Below, in pieces: positions 37,744 through 47,780 of a stretch of 64,000 nt of DNA. The translations under genes were made by a program, and so were the position numbers. How positions within the stretch are numbered: position 1 is the first letter of the stretch; every line of letters begins with the position of its first letter. Below the pieces are notes generated by a model. It did no database searches and was not told the origin of the DNA. It saw nothing but the letters and a program-made list of their open reading frames with translations. The stretch lies in assembly GCF_009870825.1 (NCBI RefSeq), contig NZ_WTWY01000007.1:248001-312000 (forward strand), in the 5' to 3' direction. The DNA is from Paenibacillus sp. USDA918EY. GTDB lineage: Bacteria > Bacillota > Bacilli > Paenibacillales > Paenibacillaceae.

Positions 37744-40700
37744 TTAGACGCCTTCCACACGGATTTCCACTTCGTCAGGACGGTACACCGCCGTAATGCG
37801 GCCTTCACGGTCCGTGGCAAACAACACGCTCCGATCGCTTTCCAGCGTAAAGCCGTAAGCCGCTCCGGTACGCGGATCCTGAACCTTGACGGAAGCATCC
37901 CAGCCGAACTCGGAGACGAACACGTACAGGTTCCCTTCCTTAAAGCTTAATTTCCGTCCGTATACCCCCGGAAGCTCGCCGCCGGCGATCCATTGCATGT
38001 CCTGCCCTACGCCTGCCGCTTCCGCTGCATAACGGTACAGCTCGATGATCGGCTCGTCGCGGCCGTTCAGCTCCAGCGGAAGGCTACTCCAAATAAGGCG
38101 TCCCTTGCCGAGCGGCATGTCCACGACATGGTCCATAGAGCCTGTTGCATCCGTCGCAGCAGGGCTCTCCTTGACGACCTCCGCGATCCGCCGGTGACCG
38201 AAGGAAACAGCCATCCGACGGCCGCCCAGGCCCAGCATTTCCTCCCTGCGGACATTGGCCAGCTTGCGCTTGCCAAGAACTTCATCCATGCGGTCGCTAG
38301 GCTTCCAATAAGCATCAAGCCCGAGCGGTCCCGTCACGAGGAGCGTTGCGCCCGATTCCTTGACGAGGGCGATCAATTCTTCCAGAGCGCCGCTATCCAT
38401 ATTATGCGGGCTTGGCACCATGATCAGCTTCGGCGTTTGCCGCCGCAGCGCGTCCAGATGATATTCGGATGCCCCTCTGAACGGAATTTTGAGATCATAG
38501 GACATCAGTCGCGTCAGGCGAGTCGTCGATTGGAACGCCAAAGCCCGGTTGGAAAAATCATTCGAATACGGGAAGACGACGGCGATATCTTCAAGCTCGC
38601 GGTCCGTGAACAAGTCACGCGTTTCCGCAATGAACCGGCCAAAATCATAAGAGACGTCGGCCTCCGGCTTTTCCGTGCCGTCTGCCCGCAGGGCGCCGAT
38701 ATGCGACTCGTTTGCGTTGTCCATATAAAAGTTCGTGTTCCAGATCCAGTGAATCGCTCCGGCCCCTCCCGTCGAGAAGGCGTACGCGTATTTGCGCTCC
38801 AAAATGTTGCGCAGCTCCGCTTCGGAGCGTTTGGCGCGTCCGTCCGGCGTCTCTACGTACATGATGCCGGTCTCCTGAATCAGGTTCGGCTTGTCGGGCG
38901 TTTTGGCGAAAATGCCGTCCCAAACCAAATAATCGTTCAGCCACCAGGAGTGCACGGTCGTATAATCAACGGCCTTTTCATAGAAAAACGGAGAAGGCCG
39001 CTGAGCGCCAAGCGCCTCGTCCTGACCGACCGTCACGAGGTGGTTCGGGCACAGTTCTTTGATGGTGCCTACAAGCTGCTCTGCCCAAACGTTGTGCATA
39101 TCCATCGAGAAGAGGCAGTAATCCAGCCATCTTGTCCCTTTTTTCGCCTTGTGCATGTCCTGTACGTCGAAGTTGATGTCCTCCGCTTCGGGAATGACCG
39201 CCGACTCGAAATCGGGCAGCTGGTCCGGCGACATGTTCCAGGCCTCCTGAAGGCTTCTTATATCGCCGTGACGCTGTTTCAGCCACTTCACGTACGCCTG
39301 GCGCTCGAACGGATCCCTTGCGGAACGCGGGCCTTCCGAGAAAATGCGCGGCGGGTCGAACATCGAAGGTTCGTTGATCAAGTCCCAATCCACGTGTGTC
39401 GTTGCCGTATGGCGGCTGACGATGCTGCGGATGAATCTCTTCTGAGCCTCCACGCTTTGCGGATCCAGATAAGGATTGACTCCTTCCCACGTTTCCGGCG
39501 TGAAGGAGAAAAACGTGAAGGTGACCTGCAACCCGTGGCGTTTGGCGGTCAGGAAAAATGCGTCGATCGCACGCAGAACCTCCTCCGACACATGGCCGTC
39601 GACCTGCATGATATTCCGGTACGCCGTCCATACGCCGGTACGGATCCAGTTGATGCCGGCTTTGGCCATTTGGGCCATATCCCGCTCCCAAACGTCTACG
39701 TTCGGCAGGAACAGAAATTTCCGGGCCACGTCGGAGGTCATGTACGTCATACCCACGACAGGCAAAGGCCGTCCGTCCTTGACGAAATAGTCGCGGCTGC
39801 GGGTAATCGGCGTGCCCTCGGCAAGCAGAAAATCGTCGCGGCCCCAGAAGCCTTGGCGCAATATCCGCACCTCGCCGTCGGGTCCTTCCGCGCGGCAGAC
39901 GATTCGGTATAGACCGCTTTGAACGTCAAGCGGAACCGGAATGCGAACAAAATTTTGCTCTTTGCTCACTTGGGCTTCGAATTGGTGGTTCCAAACCTCG
40001 CCGCCGTCACCTTCATGACGGACCTCCAGCGCAAAGCTCCATGTTTCGGGCGCATGGGCCCGCTCATCACCGCGCTGCAAAATTTGCGTCTGAAGCGTCA
40101 GCACGGCATGTTCGCCCGATTCATAGGAAGCATAATTCGGCTTGAGCGACAGCTCGGTGACCCCTTTGGCGCAAAACTGCGCCCATGCCAATAACCGCTC
40201 TGAGCCGCCATTCTCCCAGAACGCCGCCTTTAGCGGCAGAAAAACAAACATCCAGCGCGAGCCGGCAAAGGTGACGCGGGAGTTTTCCCACAGCACGACC
40301 GGCGCGGCGATTTCGCGTCCTTCGGCGCTGATCCCTTTAAGCAGCGGATAAATCTGCGTGCTCATCGGGCCTGCAGATCCCATCTGGTGGGGCAGGTCGC
40401 TGCTTTTGGTCGTATGCGGCACAAGGTTCCATACATCGTCCACTTCGAAATGCCCTTCCTGTCCTGCAAGAAGCGGAATGCTGTCCGAAGCCGCAAGCGA
40501 GGCGACCTTCGCCCCATCCACCCGCAGGGCTTCATGAATGTACAGCTCCTGATGGTACGCCGTCTGTTCCGTTTCGGGAACCCAAGACCCGTTTTCCAAA
40601 GAAACCGGACGTTTAAACGGCGCCCCTCCCGCGCTGACCAAACTTCCCCCTCGATGAAGGAAAGCCGATATTTCCGTCCACGCGGATTTCGGGAAATAAG

Positions 40701-40872
40701 GAGCGTGCAAATTGACGAAACAGCCGTTTTCAAGCCCGCGCAGGGCATCGGCAAGCTCGCCCGCGCCGACGACTTTTACGCCGTCCGCCTTTCCGAATAC
40801 CCCGGCCTGCGGGATAAAACCGGCCGCCGGGAATTCGGAATCGCACAAGATGATGACACGGTTTCGGCTCAT
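37744..40872 (-). CDS. clan GH-A glycoside hydrolase, family not assigned
   Basis: This intracellular protein of 1042 residues has no signal peptide. An N-terminal region with a glutamine-amidotransferase-like alpha/beta fold (about 1-235) and a beta domain (about 240-345) precede a TIM barrel (about 365-720). The barrel has the clan GH-A pair: acid/base Glu501 in DLINEPSMFD and nucleophile Glu667 in NLIQETGIMYVE, 166 residues apart. A second Rossmann-like region (VVFPYSNDF, IMVPSPHNMDSG) and a C-terminal beta domain follow, as in GH42-like beta-galactosidases. It could be a beta-mannosidase or beta-galactosidase. I cannot name the family with confidence. It overlaps the GH125 stop by four bases, so the two are coupled. 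Confidence 0.8.
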   Translation of the reverse strand: MSRNRVIILCDSEFPAAGFIPQAGVFGKADGVKVVGAGELADALRGLENGCFVNLHAPYFPKSAWTEISAFLHRGGSLVSAGGAPFKRPVSLENGSWVPETEQTAYHQELYIHEALRVDGAKVASLAASDSIPLLAGQEGHFEVDDVWNLVPHTTKSSDLPHQMGSAGPMSTQIYPLLKGISAEGREIAAPVVLWENSRVTFAGSRWMFVFLPLKAAFWENGGSERLLAWAQFCAKGVTELSLKPNYASYESGEHAVLTLQTQILQRGDERAHAPETWSFALEVRHEGDGGEVWNHQFEAQVSKEQNFVRIPVPLDVQSGLYRIVCRAEGPDGEVRILRQGFWGRDDFLLAEGTPITRSRDYFVKDGRPLPVVGMTYMTSDVARKFLFLPNVDVWERDMAQMAKAGINWIRTGVWTAYRNIMQVDGHVSEEVLRAIDAFFLTAKRHGLQVTFTFFSFTPETWEGVNPYLDPQSVEAQKRFIRSIVSRHTATTHVDWDLINEPSMFDPPRIFSEGPRSARDPFERQAYVKWLKQRHGDIRSLQEAWNMSPDQLPDFESAVIPEAEDINFDVQDMHKAKKGTRWLDYCLFSMDMHNVWAEQLVGTIKELCPNHLVTVGQDEALGAQRPSPFFYEKAVDYTTVHSWWLNDYLVWDGIFAKTPDKPNLIQETGIMYVETPDGRAKRSEAELRNILERKYAYAFSTGGAGAIHWIWNTNFYMDNANESHIGALRADGTEKPEADVSYDFGRFIAETRDLFTDRELEDIAVVFPYSNDFSNRALAFQSTTRLTRLMSYDLKIPFRGASEYHLDALRRQTPKLIMVPSPHNMDSGALEELIALVKESGATLLVTGPLGLDAYWKPSDRMDEVLGKRKLANVRREEMLGLGGRRMAVSFGHRRIAEVVKESPAATDATGSMDHVVDMPLGKGRLIWSSLPLELNGRDEPIIELYRYAAEAAGVGQDMQWIAGGELPGVYGRKLSFKEGNLYVFVSEFGWDASVKVQDPRTGAAYGFTLESDRSVLFATDREGRITAVYRPDEVEIRVEGV

Positions 40873-42188
40873 AGCAATCCTTCCTTCATCGCTTTATAAA
40901 CCAACTGCGAGAACAGGCTGTTCGACCAAGCGAACCATTTCCGCGTGAAAACGGTCGGGTCGTCGGCATGGAAACCTTCATGCATAAAGCCCGTGTCCGC
41001 ATCGGTTGCTTCCAGCATCGCGATCATTTCCAGTTTTTCTTCGGCCGTTTGCGCCGTCAATCCCTGCATGGACAAAGCCATGTGCCAGATATAATCTTCC
41101 GGCGTGTGCGGGCTGCCGATGCCTTTGGCCGCTTTACCTTCGAAATAGAACGGGTTTTCCTTGCTGAGCGCAAAACGTCTCGTGTTTTGATAAATCGGAT
41201 CGTCGGCCGTCGTATAGCCCAGGTAAGGAATGGACATCAGTCCCGGCGTGCCCGCGTCATCCATCAGGCAGTAGTTGCCAAAACCGTCGGTTTCATAGGC
41301 GTAAATCGGCCCAAATTCCGGATGGCGGTAAATACCGTACAGCTGAATGCCGTGATTGACTTCGATTTCAAGCTCCTTGAGCTCTTCAAGAAGATCCATG
41401 TCGCGGAATACCCACTCGGCAAACTCCTGCATTTGGCGCAGGGCGACCACCGCGAACATATTGCCCGGAATGTTGTAATGGAAGTCGCAGGCATCGTCGC
41501 TGGAGCGGAATCCGGACCAGATCATGCCCGTGTAATTCACCGGCATCCCCAGTCCGTTATTGCGCAGCGAATCGGTCAAAATGCCGTTGTTCCGGGTAAA
41601 CCGGTAAGGCGACAGCTCGAAATGGCGCTGCTCGGTTTTGAATACGTCGACGATCTTACGCAACGCCGCTTTAAAGTTGGCATCGAAAATATCGGTAAGC
41701 TCCGTCTCTTTCCAATACAGGTAGGCCAGACGGATCACGAAGCAAAGGGAATCGATTTCAAATTTGCGTTCCCATACCCACGGCGACATCTCGGTCTTGT
41801 CGGTGGTATTCCAATGCCAGTCGTTCGCCGATTCGTTGAAGGCGTTGGCATAAGGGTCGATTTGAACGTAGTGAATGTGGCGTTTGATCAACCCACCGAT
41901 GATGCGCTGCAGATCGGCGTCATTTTTGGCAAACGGCACGTAATGAATCACTTGCTCGACGGAATCCCGCAGCCAGGAGGCCGGAATGTCGCCCGTGATG
42001 ACGAAGGTCGTTCCATCGTCCATCAGTTTCGTGGTCGTTTCCAGCGTATTCGGAAAACAGTTTTTGAACAGCTGAAGCAGCTTGGGCCGATGGGCCAGCT
42101 TTTCTTCGGCTTCTTGGATTACGTCTTGAATAGCCTGCGGCAGCTCAAGCTTAGGCATCGGTATTTTCGGAAGTCTGAATTGTTCCAA
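40869..42188 (-). CDS. exo-alpha-1,6-mannosidase, glycoside hydrolase family 125
   Basis: This 439-residue protein matches the GH125 family (formerly DUF1237), (alpha/alpha)6-barrel inverting enzymes that remove terminal alpha-1,6-linked mannose from N-glycans or yeast mannan. Recognisable parts are DIPASWLRDSVEQV, YANAFNE, MSPWVWERKFEIDSLC, SGFRSSDDACDFHYNIPGNMF and FAWSNSLFSQLV at the end. There is no signal peptide, so it acts on imported oligosaccharides. The start is a TTG preceded by AAAGGAGCG. A promoter-like TTGATT-N17-TATGCT lies upstream (42229-42257), so this gene and the next may be partly transcribed on their own. Confidence 0.93.
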   Translation of the reverse strand: MEQFRLPKIPMPKLELPQAIQDVIQEAEEKLAHRPKLLQLFKNCFPNTLETTTKLMDDGTTFVITGDIPASWLRDSVEQVIHYVPFAKNDADLQRIIGGLIKRHIHYVQIDPYANAFNESANDWHWNTTDKTEMSPWVWERKFEIDSLCFVIRLAYLYWKETELTDIFDANFKAALRKIVDVFKTEQRHFELSPYRFTRNNGILTDSLRNNGLGMPVNYTGMIWSGFRSSDDACDFHYNIPGNMFAVVALRQMQEFAEWVFRDMDLLEELKELEIEVNHGIQLYGIYRHPEFGPIYAYETDGFGNYCLMDDAGTPGLMSIPYLGYTTADDPIYQNTRRFALSKENPFYFEGKAAKGIGSPHTPEDYIWHMALSMQGLTAQTAEEKLEMIAMLEATDADTGFMHEGFHADDPTVFTRKWFAWSNSLFSQLVYKAMKEGLL

Positions 42189-42228
42189 TTGAAGAACGCT
42201 CCTTTATAGCTTTATGAATGAAATAGTA

Positions 42229-42257
42229 AGCATATTGTTTTATCGTAAATGAATCAA
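42229..42257 (-). promoter_or_regulatory. candidate internal promoter before GH125
   Basis: TTGATT (42252-42257) and TATGCT (42229-42234) with a 17-base spacer on the minus strand. It lies in a 160-base gap between the GH38 and GH125 genes, where no terminator was seen. Confidence 0.45.
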
Positions 42258-42351
42258 GTCGTAAGACCGGCATTCCCGCGATGAAGCTAAGCAAGCACCT
42301 GCATACCCTATACGGGAACCCGGCACTGAAAAACGCTATACATCCTGTCGG

Positions 42352-45300
42352 TTACCGGAGGAGCACGGTTTTAATCTCAAACGGAGCAAAAGACAAGGTC
42401 AGGCGATCTTCCTTTCGTTCCAGCTTCTGAGCGGGCTCTTCCAGCGCATTCGAAAGGTAGGCTTCCTCGAAAGCATAAGGCCATTGCAGTTCGACCTGCT
42501 CCCGTCCGCCGGAAGATTCATAGAACCGCAGGATCAGGCCAACGCCGTCTTCGGCCGGTTTCACCGTATCCAGCACGACATGGCGGCTATCAAGGGAGAT
42601 GAGCGACTGCGCGGCAGCGCGTGTTCCCTGCTTGCCTGCTTGCAGCGGCAGCACAGGCATCTCTTGGTTCAGTTCCGCTGCATGGCGGACCGTATGGGCG
42701 TTTCTCCAGTCGCCGCTGTGCGGAAGCAGCGAATACGTAAAGTCGTGCTCGCCAAGATCGGCGGTTGCATCCGGCCATTTCGGCGCACGGAGCAGGGACA
42801 AACGGATCGTGCTGCCCTGAACGTCATAGCCGTATTTGCAGTCGTTCAGCAGGCTGACCCCGTATCCATGCTCGGATACGTCCACGAAGCGGTGACCGCA
42901 TACCTCGTATTGGGCCTGTTCCCAGCTGGTGTTGCGGTGTGTCGCCCGTTCCAGCGATCCGAACGGAATTTCATAGGTCGCCTTTTCCGTCACCACGTCG
43001 ATCGGAAAACCTACTTTCAGCAGCTTGTGCGCTTCATGCCAGCTGACATGCGTTTGAAAGTCGATCCGTGGATCATGATGATAAAAAATGACGTCCTGCG
43101 TGATTTCGGATTGGCCGATCCGCCAACGGAAGCGGAGCACGTCCTTGGTACGTCCCGACAAAACCAACCGTTTCTCAAGCAGTTCAGCTTCCCCGGCCGG
43201 CTGCTGCTCGTACCGGGTATCGATATCCCATGCATCCCATAACGTCGGACGGTCATGGAAAAAGTGGAACCGGTTCGCGCTTTCGCCCGATTTGACGATC
43301 TCCCGTCCGGACTTTTTGTCAAATAGTCTGATGATTTCGCCGCGTTCATTAAAACGGGCAATGTAATAAGATGTTTCCCATGTATCTCCGAACGTGGCCG
43401 CGTCTTCCGTTTTTTGAGAGGATGACGTGTCCGTTGCGTCCTTCAGCCATATCGTCTTATAGCCAAATGCGGGAATTTCCGGAACATGGACGGATACGCC
43501 GTGCTCGACCCGGTCGGTTTCGAGCCTTGTACCGTGTTCGTCATAAGCCTCCCATGCTCCCTGCTGCGTTTCAATGCGGATCGTGGCGCTTCGGCTCCAG
43601 CCCAAGCTGTTGAACACGGCATACGGGATTCCATCCTGCCCGGTCGTGTCGATCGCCGCAGCGATTGCCTGAACACCCTCCTGCAGCCCCGACTTCCCTT
43701 TATTGAAAATTTCTCCGTATTCTTTATCGGAGGTTTCGTACGTTTCCGTAATGGCAGAGCCCGGAATAATATCGTGGAACTGGTTCAACAGTATGAGCTT
43801 CCAGCCTTCATGAAGCTGCTGCAGCGCGGCTTCCCGCTTCGATGCGGCCATGTCCGGCTGCCCCAACGAATTCCATATTTCCGCTTCCCGGTATAACGCT
43901 TCCGCTTTCCGGTTGTTTCGTTTGTTGCGGGCATGGGTCGTATAGGTTCCCCGATGAAGTTCGAGGTACAAGTCGCCACGCCACGTCGGCAGCACGGGAT
44001 TCGCTTCGGCAATGCCCTCAAAAAACCGCGCCGCGGTGCTGTAGCGGCTTGCCGGTTGTCCAACCATCAGTTCGGAGCGGTCGATATATTCCAGCATTTC
44101 GCGGGTCACGCCGCCTCCGCCGTCTCCGTGTCCGTAGAGCAGCATCTGCTCGTTATGCCTGGATTTTTCCCGGTAAGACTGCCAATGATCGTGGATATCC
44201 TTTGGCAGCGTATGTTCATTGACGCCATGGTTGAGGTATGACAAAATCGGCGTTCCGTCGATGCCCACCCAATGGAACAGGTCATACGGAAACAGGTTGG
44301 TGTCATTCCAGCCCAGCTTGGTCGTCATGAAATAGTCCACTTTTCCGTGCTTTAAAATTTGCGGCAGCGAGGCGCAATACCCAAACGTATCGGGCAGCCA
44401 TTCGATATTCGACGTCTTGCCGAATTCCTCCTGATAGAACCGCTGTCCATATAACATTTGGCGGATCAGGGATTCGCCGCTCGGCAGATTCAGGTCGGGC
44501 TCGACCCACATGCCCCCGACGAGTTCCCAACGCCCTTCCGCTACGCGGGCCTTCACCCGCTCGAACAGCTCAGGATCGTTGTCCTTCAAAAAGGCGAACA
44601 GAAGCGGTTGGCTTTGCGCATACCGGTACTCCGGATATTCTTCCATCAGCCTGTCCACGGTCGAAAACGTCCGGCTGGCCTTGCGCACCGTTTCCCGCAC
44701 GGGCCACAGCCAGGCGATATCGATGTGCGACTGGCCGATCATATGCTCCAGTCCTTCGGCGTTTCCGCCGATGTCCCGGACTTCCCGTCTTAACTCGGTT
44801 TCGATGTCGGCAATCCCGCTGCCTTCGCGGATCGCAGCCGCATCCAGGTTCACGTACCGGTCCATGGCCCGGTACAACGCTTCCATCAGCCTTACCCGCC
44901 GGAAGTCCTCCTGCGGCAGCAGCGCGGTGGAATCCCGAACGATCGTAACGGTATACATCAAGCTTTGTACTGCCTGATTCGGTTTGACGAGTTGGCTTAT
45001 GATCGAAGTGATCGGGGGTTGTATCACGGCCTGTTGGTTCAGCGGATCCACGGGCTCCGGCACCGGATCGAACAGCTCGATTTCCAGCTCCGGAGATTCA
45101 CCGATGACGCGCGGATCCAGCGTAACGTACGTATGGTTCCGGTCCAGCCCTTGATAGGAAGCTCCATTGACGCGGAGCAATCCTTCTCCGCCCGACTTGA
45201 ACACAAGGCCAAATGGATCTTGCGTCCATTCGGCCGGTAGTTGCAGCTTGGTTTTAAAAAAGTAGGTCGTCCCCTGCTTGCTCGGAAACGAGTTCAATCC

Positions 45301-45444
45301 CTGCCCTTCCGGATAAGGGGCCGAATTCTCGTATTCGCCTGGCAGCTTATAATAAGAACGAGTAATTTCCCAGTGGCGGTACTCCATTTGCTCGAGCCAC
45401 TGGTTTTCCGACAGTTCGCGAATAAAACGTCTGATCCGTTCCAT
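42352..45444 (-). CDS. alpha-mannosidase, glycoside hydrolase family 38 (second copy)
   Basis: This is a larger GH38 enzyme (1030 residues) of the Ams1-like branch, with an N-terminal beta domain (about 1-230) before the catalytic domain. Zinc ligands are in GQSHIDIAWLW (His240, Asp242) and the nucleophile is Asp352 in WLPDTFGYCASLPQ. LLNQFHDIIPGSAI contains the conserved HDIIPG segment. C-terminal beta-sandwich domains follow. There is no signal peptide. The enzyme should remove alpha-1,2 or alpha-1,3 mannose. The start overlaps the GH3 stop (ATGATG), and GGGAGG is better spaced for the second ATG, used here. Its sequence is clearly different from the first GH38, so the two probably differ in linkage preference. 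Confidence 0.94.
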   Translation of the reverse strand: MERIRRFIRELSENQWLEQMEYRHWEITRSYYKLPGEYENSAPYPEGQGLNSFPSKQGTTYFFKTKLQLPAEWTQDPFGLVFKSGGEGLLRVNGASYQGLDRNHTYVTLDPRVIGESPELEIELFDPVPEPVDPLNQQAVIQPPITSIISQLVKPNQAVQSLMYTVTIVRDSTALLPQEDFRRVRLMEALYRAMDRYVNLDAAAIREGSGIADIETELRREVRDIGGNAEGLEHMIGQSHIDIAWLWPVRETVRKASRTFSTVDRLMEEYPEYRYAQSQPLLFAFLKDNDPELFERVKARVAEGRWELVGGMWVEPDLNLPSGESLIRQMLYGQRFYQEEFGKTSNIEWLPDTFGYCASLPQILKHGKVDYFMTTKLGWNDTNLFPYDLFHWVGIDGTPILSYLNHGVNEHTLPKDIHDHWQSYREKSRHNEQMLLYGHGDGGGGVTREMLEYIDRSELMVGQPASRYSTAARFFEGIAEANPVLPTWRGDLYLELHRGTYTTHARNKRNNRKAEALYREAEIWNSLGQPDMAASKREAALQQLHEGWKLILLNQFHDIIPGSAITETYETSDKEYGEIFNKGKSGLQEGVQAIAAAIDTTGQDGIPYAVFNSLGWSRSATIRIETQQGAWEAYDEHGTRLETDRVEHGVSVHVPEIPAFGYKTIWLKDATDTSSSQKTEDAATFGDTWETSYYIARFNERGEIIRLFDKKSGREIVKSGESANRFHFFHDRPTLWDAWDIDTRYEQQPAGEAELLEKRLVLSGRTKDVLRFRWRIGQSEITQDVIFYHHDPRIDFQTHVSWHEAHKLLKVGFPIDVVTEKATYEIPFGSLERATHRNTSWEQAQYEVCGHRFVDVSEHGYGVSLLNDCKYGYDVQGSTIRLSLLRAPKWPDATADLGEHDFTYSLLPHSGDWRNAHTVRHAAELNQEMPVLPLQAGKQGTRAAAQSLISLDSRHVVLDTVKPAEDGVGLILRFYESSGGREQVELQWPYAFEEAYLSNALEEPAQKLERKEDRLTLSFAPFEIKTVLLR

Positions 45445-47747
45445 CATCCATCCTCCCGTACAGTCAAAGACGTACTCAGCGTATCGTTCACGTTCCTTCC
45501 GATGTGGACTTGGAACAGGCCCGGTTCAACAACGGGTTCCAGATCCCGTCCAATGTACTGCAGTTGCTCTTTTCCTATTTCAAAAGAAACCGTTTTGGTT
45601 TCTCCCGGCGCAAGCTCAACCTTGGCGAACCCTTTCAGTTCCATCAGCGGCCGGCTAGCTTTGCTGACGACATCCGAGATGTAAAGCTGAACAACCTCAG
45701 CTCCGGCCATGCTGCCGGTGTTGGTCACATCCACCGATACGATTGCCGATTCGCCCGCTCCGATGGAATCCTTGGTTATTTTCAAACGGTCATAACCGAA
45801 GGTCGTGTAGCTGAGTCCGTATCCGAACGGATACCGTGCCTTCGAGTCTTCCTCCAAATACCGCTTGCCGCGCGACCGTTTGCCGTTGTAATAGACCGGA
45901 AGCTGTCCGACATGCTTCGGAACGGACACGGTCAGCCGGCCGGAAGGATTGACGTCGCCGAATAAGATCCCTGCGACCGCATGTCCCCCTTCCTGTCCGG
46001 GGTACCATGCTTCCAAAATGGCGTCGGCATGCTCGTCGATCCACGGCTCGGCGATCGGACGCCCGTTAATGTAAACAACGATGAAGCGTTTGCCGAGCTT
46101 ATGGATCTCCTGCATCAGCTCAAGCTGCACGCCGGCAAGGCCAAGCGTCATGCGATCGATCCCTTCGCCGCAATCCATGTCGTTCCATGAGTTGTCCGAA
46201 ACCTTCGAAGCCCCCGTTCTCAGGTCGATGGTCCCTTCACCAAAATCGCGGGCGCTGGAACCGCCTACCACCATCACGACGGTATCCGCTTGCTTCGCGC
46301 AAGCCAGCGCGTATTCAAACCCCTCCCGGTCATCGCCTTTAATACGGCATCCCGGGGCGTAGAGCACGCGCTCAGACTCTTTCGCTAGCCTTGCCCGGAT
46401 TCCCTTCAAAACCGTCGCCACTTTTTCCGGCGGCTGCGGCGACGTGTAATCGCCCAGCTGGTTATATCCGGCGTCGGCGTTTGGTCCGATGACCGCAATT
46501 TTGCCGCTGCGATCATCAAGCGGCAGCGCTCCGTTTTCGTTTTTAAGCAGCACGATGCCTTCCTCGGCAAGCTTGCGCGCCAAACCCACATGCTCTTCGC
46601 TGCCGATAACGCGCTCGGCCCGCTCGGGATCGACGTAAGGATTGTCAAACAAACCAAGCTTGAACTTCAGGGTCAGTACCCGAAGCACCGCGCGGTCCAA
46701 TACCTCGACGTTCAGCCGGCCTTGATGAAGAGCCTCAAGCAAGTAACGCCCAAACATTTCGCCGGACATTTCCATGTCGATGCCCGCTTCAATCGCCTGA
46801 ACGGATGCGTCCAGGCCATCCTCCGCCACATCATGCCCCGCAGCCAGCATGTCGATCGCCCCGCAATCGGTGATGACCAGGCCATCGAATCCCCACTGCT
46901 TCCGCAGCACTTCTTCCAGCAGCTCGGTATTGACCGTGCATGGCACGCCGTCAATCTCGTTGTAGGCGGGCATGATCGACGCCGCTCCGGCTTCGACGGC
47001 CTTTTTGAACGGATACAGGTCGACTTCCAGCAGCTCGCGCCAGCCCATATGCACCGGACCGGCGTTGCGTCCGCCCTCGGAGCTTCCGTATCCGGCAAAA
47101 TGCTTCAGCGTGGCCGCTACGCTGCCGTCGCTGTCCAGACGTTCCCCTTGAAGCCCCTGAACCGCCGCGGCGGCAAACTCGCCGATCAGGTACGGGTCTT
47201 CGGAGAAACATTCCTCCGTTCGTCCCCAACGCGGATCACGCACGACGTCGAGCACCGGAGAATAAGTCACCGCTCCCCCTTGGGCGCGGGTTTCCGCTGC
47301 CACCGCGCGGCACATGTCGCGATACAGTTCCACGTTCCATGTGCTGCCTAGCAGCAGCGGCACCGGGAATACCGTGCCGTCGATCGCCATATGCCCATGC
47401 GAGCATTCCTCCCCGATCAGGATCGGAATGCCGAGGCGCGAATGTTCCACGGCGTAGCGCTGGATTTGATTGACGGCCTCGGCTCCTTCTTTGGCCGACA
47501 GGCCGTTTTCCAATGTGACGCCGGTCCACGGATCGGCGCGCAAAACTCCGTAGAGGGAACCTACGCCGCCGTTTTTCACCTGCTCCTTGAACGATTCCGT
47601 CAATGTCACGGCGCCGTCTTTATATTCATAGGTTTGCCAGCCGAACGGTTGCACCAGCTGGCCCACCTTTTCTTCCAAAGTCATCAGGCCTAGTAAATGC
47701 TCGGCCCTCTTCTCAGCCGATTTCGTTTTGTCCTTATAAAGCAACAT
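45444..47747 (-). CDS. beta-glycosidase, glycoside hydrolase family 3
   Basis: This 767-residue retaining exo-beta-glycosidase lacks a signal peptide. The GH3 N-terminal barrel holds KHFAGYG (about 215-221) and the nucleophile Asp294 in GLVITDCGAIDM. The alpha/beta sandwich domain starts near LAEEGIVLLKNENGALPL, and a fibronectin-III-like domain closes the protein (LYISDVVSKASRPLMELKGF). The domain order is that of BglX/beta-xylosidase-type enzymes. In this setting it could remove beta-linked glucose, xylose, mannose or N-acetylglucosamine; the residues do not settle which. The ATG at 47747 follows AGGGAGAGTGGAG. It is the first enzyme gene after the transporter, 33 bases from the permease stop. 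Confidence 0.94.
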   Translation of the reverse strand: MLLYKDKTKSAEKRAEHLLGLMTLEEKVGQLVQPFGWQTYEYKDGAVTLTESFKEQVKNGGVGSLYGVLRADPWTGVTLENGLSAKEGAEAVNQIQRYAVEHSRLGIPILIGEECSHGHMAIDGTVFPVPLLLGSTWNVELYRDMCRAVAAETRAQGGAVTYSPVLDVVRDPRWGRTEECFSEDPYLIGEFAAAAVQGLQGERLDSDGSVAATLKHFAGYGSSEGGRNAGPVHMGWRELLEVDLYPFKKAVEAGAASIMPAYNEIDGVPCTVNTELLEEVLRKQWGFDGLVITDCGAIDMLAAGHDVAEDGLDASVQAIEAGIDMEMSGEMFGRYLLEALHQGRLNVEVLDRAVLRVLTLKFKLGLFDNPYVDPERAERVIGSEEHVGLARKLAEEGIVLLKNENGALPLDDRSGKIAVIGPNADAGYNQLGDYTSPQPPEKVATVLKGIRARLAKESERVLYAPGCRIKGDDREGFEYALACAKQADTVVMVVGGSSARDFGEGTIDLRTGASKVSDNSWNDMDCGEGIDRMTLGLAGVQLELMQEIHKLGKRFIVVYINGRPIAEPWIDEHADAILEAWYPGQEGGHAVAGILFGDVNPSGRLTVSVPKHVGQLPVYYNGKRSRGKRYLEEDSKARYPFGYGLSYTTFGYDRLKITKDSIGAGESAIVSVDVTNTGSMAGAEVVQLYISDVVSKASRPLMELKGFAKVELAPGETKTVSFEIGKEQLQYIGRDLEPVVEPGLFQVHIGRNVNDTLSTSLTVREDG

Positions 47748-47780
47748 CTCCACTCTCCCTATCCGTTTATAGTGATGTTG

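Noticed and set aside
37993..39912. 639-codon plus-strand open frame opposite the clan GH-A hydrolase
   Set aside because: Antisense shadow. The minus strand encodes a full glycosidase with both catalytic glutamates.
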